Position numbers and translations under genes: made by a program. 10,349 bases of DNA, taken from the NCBI GenBank assembly GCA_019242065.1, contig JAFAWJ010000964.1, positions 1 to 10,349 on the forward strand, given 5' to 3'. The stretch is from Chloroflexota bacterium. Its GTDB lineage: Bacteria; Chloroflexota; UBA6077; CF-72. The stretch's first letter is position 1. Every line of letters begins with the position of its first letter. Below, one piece after another: positions 7,144 through 10,349 of the stretch. The notes beneath the pieces were generated by a model that made no database searches, was not told the DNA's origin, and worked only from the letters and a program-made list of their open reading frames with translations.

Positions 7144-7884
7144 TTAGCCCCCGACCATCTCGCGCAGGCGCCTGGCGTTGTCGATGGCCGCGGGGCGGCC
7201 TTGCCACAGGGTGTCGTTGTTGAAGTAGCTGTAACTGTCAATCCCGCGCTCGCGCCATTCTCGGATCCGCGCTGCCCACGGCGCCAGCTCGTCGTCCTCG
7301 AAGAAGTGGCTGTGCTGGCCACCGTGGAAGCGCACGTACGTCCAGTCGGTCGTCAGCTGCACGTCCAGCGGAATGCCCCACCCGACGGGCAGGCACAGCG
7401 CCGCCCGGCTTGCCTTCAACACGTCGTAGACATCCGAGACCAGCCAGCTTTGATGGCGGAACTCGAAGACGTAACGGTGCGCAGCATGCGTGCGCAGCGC
7501 CGCCATGAATTCCTGCAGGCGGACCAGGTCGAGCTTCCACTGGCGAGGAAACTGGAAGAGCACTGGCCCAAACGCGGTGCCGAGCCCACGTGAATTGTGC
7601 AGCAACCGTTCGAGTGGCTCAGCTGGATCCTTCAGCTTTTTCATGTGCGTCAAGTACCGACTGGCTTTGACCGCAAAGATAAAGTCGTCAGGTACTTTGC
7701 GGTGCCACAGGCTGAACGTCTTGCGCGGCGGCAGCTGATAGTAGGAGTAGTTGATCTCGACCGTTGGAAAGTGCGTGGCGAAGAACGGCAAGAACTCAGC
7801 CGCTGGCACCTCGGGTGGATAAAACTTGCCGCGCTCCCAGTGCTTATAGGACCAGCCGCTGGTGCCAATCCACGCGCGCGCCAC
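7144..7884 (-). CDS. DUF72 family protein (TIM-barrel, YecE-like)
   Basis: The 246-residue protein from GTG 7884 covers the whole DUF72 domain. Motifs in order are [12 protein letters not shown] (5-16), [10 protein letters not shown] (43-52), [15 protein letters not shown] (70-84) and GPVLFQFP (106-113). They are followed by FEFRHQSW (140-147), YVRFHG (183-188) and YSYFNND (218-224). The family has a TIM-barrel fold but no firmly established activity; an Fe-S or DNA-repair link has been proposed for some members. GTG 7884 is preferred because homologues begin a few residues before the GTSGW strand. GTG 7929 is the longest in-frame alternative and adds 15 residues. A weak GGGAAG lies 13 bases before GTG 7884. 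The gene is transcribed away from the ABC importer, and the aldo/keto reductase follows it. Confidence 0.9.
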   Translation of the reverse strand: MARAWIGTSGWSYKHWERGKFYPPEVPAAEFLPFFATHFPTVEINYSYYQLPPRKTFSLWHRKVPDDFIFAVKASRYLTHMKKLKDPAEPLERLLHNSRGLGTAFGPVLFQFPRQWKLDLVRLQEFMAALRTHAAHRYVFEFRHQSWLVSDVYDVLKASRAALCLPVGWGIPLDVQLTTDWTYVRFHGGQHSHFFEDDELAPWAARIREWRERGIDSYSYFNNDTLWQGRPAAIDNARRLREMVGG

Positions 7885-8029
7885 GTGCCGACTTACACTT
7901 CCCAACACGAGCGTAGCGGAAATTGGCACGCTGTACTGTTGCAGACTGACACACTTCCGTTACCGCGTGGCCCCAGGCCAGCCGTGAACTTGGGCACTTC
8001 GCACAAAGCGCTCGCCGCTGCCCGACATG

Positions 8030-8035
8030 TACCCT
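8030..8035 (+). promoter_or_regulatory. candidate -10 element of the ABC importer operon (TACCCT)
   Basis: TACCCT is identical to the hexamer before the dehydrogenase gene. Six bases (GTGGGC) separate it from an in-frame GTG at 8042, so transcription could begin exactly on that codon. It overlaps an imperfect dyad (GCCC-g-ACA / TGT-GGGC, 8020-8041), which could be an operator. The 145-base gap between the divergent starts (7885-8041) shows no other recognisable signal. Confidence 0.4.
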
Positions 8036-8041
8036 GTGGGC

Positions 8042-8839
8042 GTGCCCGGGCGTCCCGCCGCTCAGACCGCAGTCCTCGACCGCAATGGCATGGCCACTCC
8101 GCGCGATGACGTAGCCCTGGCCTTCGAGCACGTCGAGAAGGTCTTTCCCGACGGCACGCAGGCCCTGGATGACGTCAGCCTCCAGGTGGCCGCCGGCGAG
8201 ATGGTGTCGATTGTCGGCCCGTCAGGATGCGGCAAGTCGACACTCCTGCGGCTGGCTTCCAGCTTGACCAGCCCGACGGCGGGTGAGATTCGCGTCGCGC
8301 CCGGCAACCTCGGCTATGTGTTCCAGGACGCGACCCTGCTGCCCTGGCGCACCGTGCAGAAGAACGTCGAGCTTCTGGCCGAGCTTGACGGTGTGCCCAG
8401 GGACGAGCGCGCCCGCCTGGCGGCCGAGGCCATCGCCGTCACGGGTTTGAGCGGTTTCGAACAGCACCGGCCGCGTGCACTCTCGGGCGGCATGCGCATG
8501 CGCGTGTCGCTGGCCCGCTCACTCACCATGCGTCCGCGCATCTTCCTGTTCGACGAGCCGTTTGGCGCGCTCGACGAGATCACCCGCGAGCGCCTCAACG
8601 GCGAGCTGCTGGGGCTGTTCGAGCGCGAGCGGTTTGCCGGACTCTTCGTCACGCATTCGGTCAACGAGGCCGCCTACCTGGCCTCGCGCGTCGTGGTCAT
8701 GTCGCCGCGGCCCGGGCGCATCGTGACCGAGGTCGAAATCCCGTTTGGCTACCCACGGTCACCCGAGCTGCGATTCGATCCGCAGTTCGCGGCGATCGCC
8801 GGTCAGATCTCCGCGCGTTTGCGAGCCAATCTCACGTGA
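8042..8839 (+). CDS. ABC transporter ATP-binding protein (NitT/TauT class)
   Basis: The ATPase of a SsuB/TauB/NrtD-type importer. Residue numbers are from the ATG at 8027. Walker A is GPSGCGKST (64-72), the Q-loop is YVFQDATLLPWRTV (Gln100), the signature is LSGGMRMR (152-159), Walker B is IFLFDEP (172-178), the D-loop is ALDE, and the switch histidine is His210 in VTHSVNEA. The LPW after the Q-loop is typical of this class. The start is ambiguous. ATG 8027 would lie just before the likely -10 hexamer, which then becomes codons 2-3; GTG 8042 fits a leaderless transcript; ATG 8090 gives the minimal domain. The 3' end overlaps the permease start by four bases (GTGA), so the two are coupled. Role: ATP hydrolysis on the cytoplasmic face to drive uptake. 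Confidence 0.93.
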   Translation: MPGRPAAQTAVLDRNGMATPRDDVALAFEHVEKVFPDGTQALDDVSLQVAAGEMVSIVGPSGCGKSTLLRLASSLTSPTAGEIRVAPGNLGYVFQDATLLPWRTVQKNVELLAELDGVPRDERARLAAEAIAVTGLSGFEQHRPRALSGGMRMRVSLARSLTMRPRIFLFDEPFGALDEITRERLNGELLGLFERERFAGLFVTHSVNEAAYLASRVVVMSPRPGRIVTEVEIPFGYPRSPELRFDPQFAAIAGQISARLRANLT

Positions 8840-9705
8840 GCATCTCGACAGCCCCGCCCTCCGCGTCACGTACCCCCGCCGCGGCAACGGTCAGCCGCCG
8901 CAGACAGTCGAACCGCGGGCGGGCCATCGCCCAGATCGTTGCCCCGATCGTCGTGTTCCTGCTGGTGTTGCTGGTCTGGCTGTTCATCAGCTACGTTCTG
9001 CTCGAGCCGCGACGGCGCTTTCTGATGCCGCCACCGCAGGACGTCGTGCTGGTCGGCTTGCTGAACCCGGCCAATTCCGGCGAGATCCTCGCGGCGCTGT
9101 GGTCGACTACGCAAGTGGCGATCGTCGGTCTCCTGGTCGCGATCGTCATCGGCACGATCATTCCCATCCTGATGATCCAGGCCCAGTGGATCGAATGGTC
9201 GATCTATCCGTGGGCGGTCGTCCTGCAGACCATCCCGATCCTTGCCATCGTGCCGCTCATCGGGTTCTGGTTCCAGTTCGGGTTCAGTAGCCGCGTGCTG
9301 GTCTGTGTACTGATCTCGCTGTTTCCGATCATCACCAACACGTTGTTTGGCCTGAAATCATCCGACCAGTCGCACCACGACCTGTTTACGCTGCAACACG
9401 CGACACGGCTGCAGCGTCTGCTCAAGCTGCAGTTGCCGGGCGCGCTGCCGGCGATCCTGTCCGGGTGGCGCATCGCGGCCGGGCTCTCGGTGGTTGCCGC
9501 GTTCGTCGGCGAATTCTTCTTCCGCCAGGGCGACCCGGGCATCGGACGACTCATCGACGACTATCGCGCGCGACTGCAGTCGGAGCAGTTGTTCGCCGCG
9601 GTCGCCCTGTCCTCGATCCTCGGTCTGCTGGTGTTCTGGGGATTCGGCTTTCTGGGCCATCTGCTGGTTGGCTCGTGGCACGAATCCCAGCGCTCGACCG
9701 AGTAA
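8836..9705 (+). CDS. ABC transporter permease (NitT/TauT class)
   Basis: The 289-residue inner-membrane permease starts at GTG 8836 inside the stop of the ATPase gene. A basic N-terminal tail (residues 1-33) precedes about six membrane segments, near 35-55, 91-113, 121-145, 150-172, 210-226 and 255-278. The EAA-type loop that docks with the ATPase spans residues 188-225 (HATRLQRLLKLQLPGALP then GWRIAAGLS), with the conserved Gly at the expected place. VAAFVGEFFF (220-229) and GIGRLI (235-240) match the SsuC/TauC/NrtB group. One permease gene is present, so it probably works as a homodimer. The N-terminal tail is somewhat longer and richer in Arg, Ala and Pro than usual. The substrate is not evident. 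Confidence 0.93.
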   Translation: MSISTAPPSASRTPAAATVSRRRQSNRGRAIAQIVAPIVVFLLVLLVWLFISYVLLEPRRRFLMPPPQDVVLVGLLNPANSGEILAALWSTTQVAIVGLLVAIVIGTIIPILMIQAQWIEWSIYPWAVVLQTIPILAIVPLIGFWFQFGFSSRVLVCVLISLFPIITNTLFGLKSSDQSHHDLFTLQHATRLQRLLKLQLPGALPAILSGWRIAAGLSVVAAFVGEFFFRQGDPGIGRLIDDYRARLQSEQLFAAVALSSILGLLVFWGFGFLGHLLVGSWHESQRSTE

Positions 9706-9739
9706 GCCAACACCCGCAGGAGTCTCGCATCCACATCCC

Positions 9740-9747
9740 AAAGGGGG
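9740..9747 (+). promoter_or_regulatory. ribosome binding site of the substrate-binding protein gene
   Basis: AAAGGGGG lies 11 bases before ATG 9759. It is the clearest purine-rich, Shine-Dalgarno-like stretch in the window and fits an internal operon gene that must be translated from a longer mRNA. An AGGAG at 9718-9722 is followed only by an ATC codon and does not mark a start. The 53-base gap (9706-9758) contains no evident terminator. Confidence 0.5.
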
Positions 9748-9758
9748 TCCCGCGCACC

Positions 9759-10349
9759 ATGTCCTTTGATCGTCGACGCTTCAGTTCCCGGCTGCCGGTG
9801 CTCTCGATCGCGCTGGCAGGCGCGGTCGGTCTGGCAGCCTGCTCGCCCAGCGCGCCGCCGGCCGCAGCGACCAACCCGCCCGCCGCTGCGGCGACACCCG
9901 CGGCTGCCGCGTCCCCTGCGGCGTCGGCATCGGCGGCGGTGGCCGTGGCGGCTTCACCCGCGGCCGCTGCCTCTCCGTCCGCCGCTGCCCAACCCGCCGT
10001 CTCGCCCGTCCCATCGCTGGCGCCGTCGATCGTTCCTTCGCCCAGCCCCATCGCCGGCACCTCGTCGGCCGGAGCGCCCGTCGCGGCCGGCAGTCTGAAG
10101 GGTGTGTGCCCGGACAACGTGGTCGTCCAGACCAACTGGTGGCCGGAGCCTGACCACGGCTTTCTGTATCAGTTGATCGGTCCCAACGGCACCATCGACA
10201 CTGACAAAAATACGTACTCAGGTCCGCTGGGCAACACCGGCGTCAATCTCGAAGTTCGCGCGGGTGGGCCGGCGATTGGTTTCCAGCAAGTGACCGCGCA
10301 GATGTACACCGACGACAGCATCCTGCTGGGCATGGCCGGCACCGACGAG
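9759..10349 (+). CDS. ABC transporter substrate-binding lipoprotein (NMT1/THI5-like), 3' end cut off by window
   Basis: 197 residues are visible and the frame is open at the window end. The N-terminus has DRRRFSSRL (4-12), which resembles a twin-arginine motif. A hydrophobic core follows, then the lipobox LAAC with Cys28, so the protein should be a lipid-anchored extracytoplasmic binding protein, possibly Tat-exported. Residues 29-112 are an unusually long Ala/Pro/Ser-rich linker. The folded part begins near VCPDNVVVQTNWWPEPDHG (116-134) and continues with LYQLIGPNGTID, EVRAGGPAIGFQ (165-176) and MYTDDSILLG (182-191). These are recognisable as the NMT1/THI5-like class (nitrate, sulfonate, thiamine-precursor and riboflavin binders). 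It completes the importer begun at 8042. The bound solute cannot be told; no riboswitch is visible to suggest a vitamin. Confidence 0.88.
   Translation, partial: MSFDRRRFSSRLPVLSIALAGAVGLAACSPSAPPAAATNPPAAAATPAAAASPAASASAAVAVAASPAAAASPSAAAQPAVSPVPSLAPSIVPSPSPIAGTSSAGAPVAAGSLKGVCPDNVVVQTNWWPEPDHGFLYQLIGPNGTIDTDKNTYSGPLGNTGVNLEVRAGGPAIGFQQVTAQMYTDDSILLGMAGTDE
9843..10094 (+). repeat. low-complexity Ala/Pro/Ser linker coding region
   Basis: About 84 codons, mostly GCN, CCN and TCN, run from the lipobox cysteine to the start of the binding domain. The composition is repetitive but there is no exact tandem unit. The stretch probably spans a thick cell wall and keeps the binding domain clear of it. 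Long antisense open frames across it are composition artefacts. Confidence 0.7.

Noticed and set aside
7930..8041. Possible vitamin riboswitch before the ABC importer
   Set aside because: No conserved aptamer-like stems or consensus blocks of thiamine, FMN or cobalamin riboswitches could be seen, and the likely transcript start leaves no leader.
9551..10135. A 194-codon minus-strand frame rich in Ala and Gly across the linker region
   Set aside because: It mirrors the Ala/Pro/Ser codon repeats of the lipoprotein linker and also covers the permease 3' end; composition explains it.

Overview
The window reads as chromosomal DNA from a G+C-rich bacterium (roughly two-thirds G+C by eye, most third codon positions G or C). 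It is densely packed: eleven protein-coding genes, no gap over 300 bases, and no recognisable tRNA, rRNA, CRISPR array or mobile element. Two start codons overlap the preceding stop as GTGA. Several promoters look as if they fire onto or just before the start codon (TANNNT 6-10 nt upstream). The substrate-binding lipoprotein has a very long Ala/Pro/Ser linker after its lipobox. Together these suggest a lineage such as Chloroflexota, or another G+C-rich, possibly monoderm group. That placement is inference with modest confidence.

Layout. (1) 25-2710, plus strand: an alpha/beta hydrolase followed by two tandem paralogous multi-pass membrane proteins. The first carries a C-terminal concanavalin-A-like (LamG / DUF1080-like) extracellular domain. 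Both share a membrane core resembling the DUF2238/YjdF group and a distinctive polar motif, DLQKSNxDTxTD. This three-gene set is the least explained and most interesting part of the window. (2) 2721-3926, minus strand: a class III (CaiB/BaiF) CoA-transferase. (3) 3992-6248, plus strand: an exported or membrane-anchored PQQ-type sugar dehydrogenase (GSDH family), then, 4 bases later, a class C beta-lactamase-like serine hydrolase of the YfeW/YbbE type. (4) 7884-6245, minus strand: a DUF72 protein followed by an aldo/keto reductase. (5) 8042 to the window end, plus strand: an ABC importer of the NitT/TauT/NMT1 class, in the order ATPase, permease, substrate-binding lipoprotein. The last gene is cut off by the window edge.

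How they fit together. The importer genes clearly form one operon for a small organic solute; the substrate cannot be read from sequence. The dehydrogenase and beta-lactamase-like gene are probably cotranscribed. The hydrolase and tandem membrane proteins probably form one unit, possibly acting at the cell envelope. Groups 2-4 look like ordinary housekeeping or catabolic neighbours. The 65-base gap between the CoA-transferase and the dehydrogenase holds a pair of divergent, near-leaderless promoter candidates.
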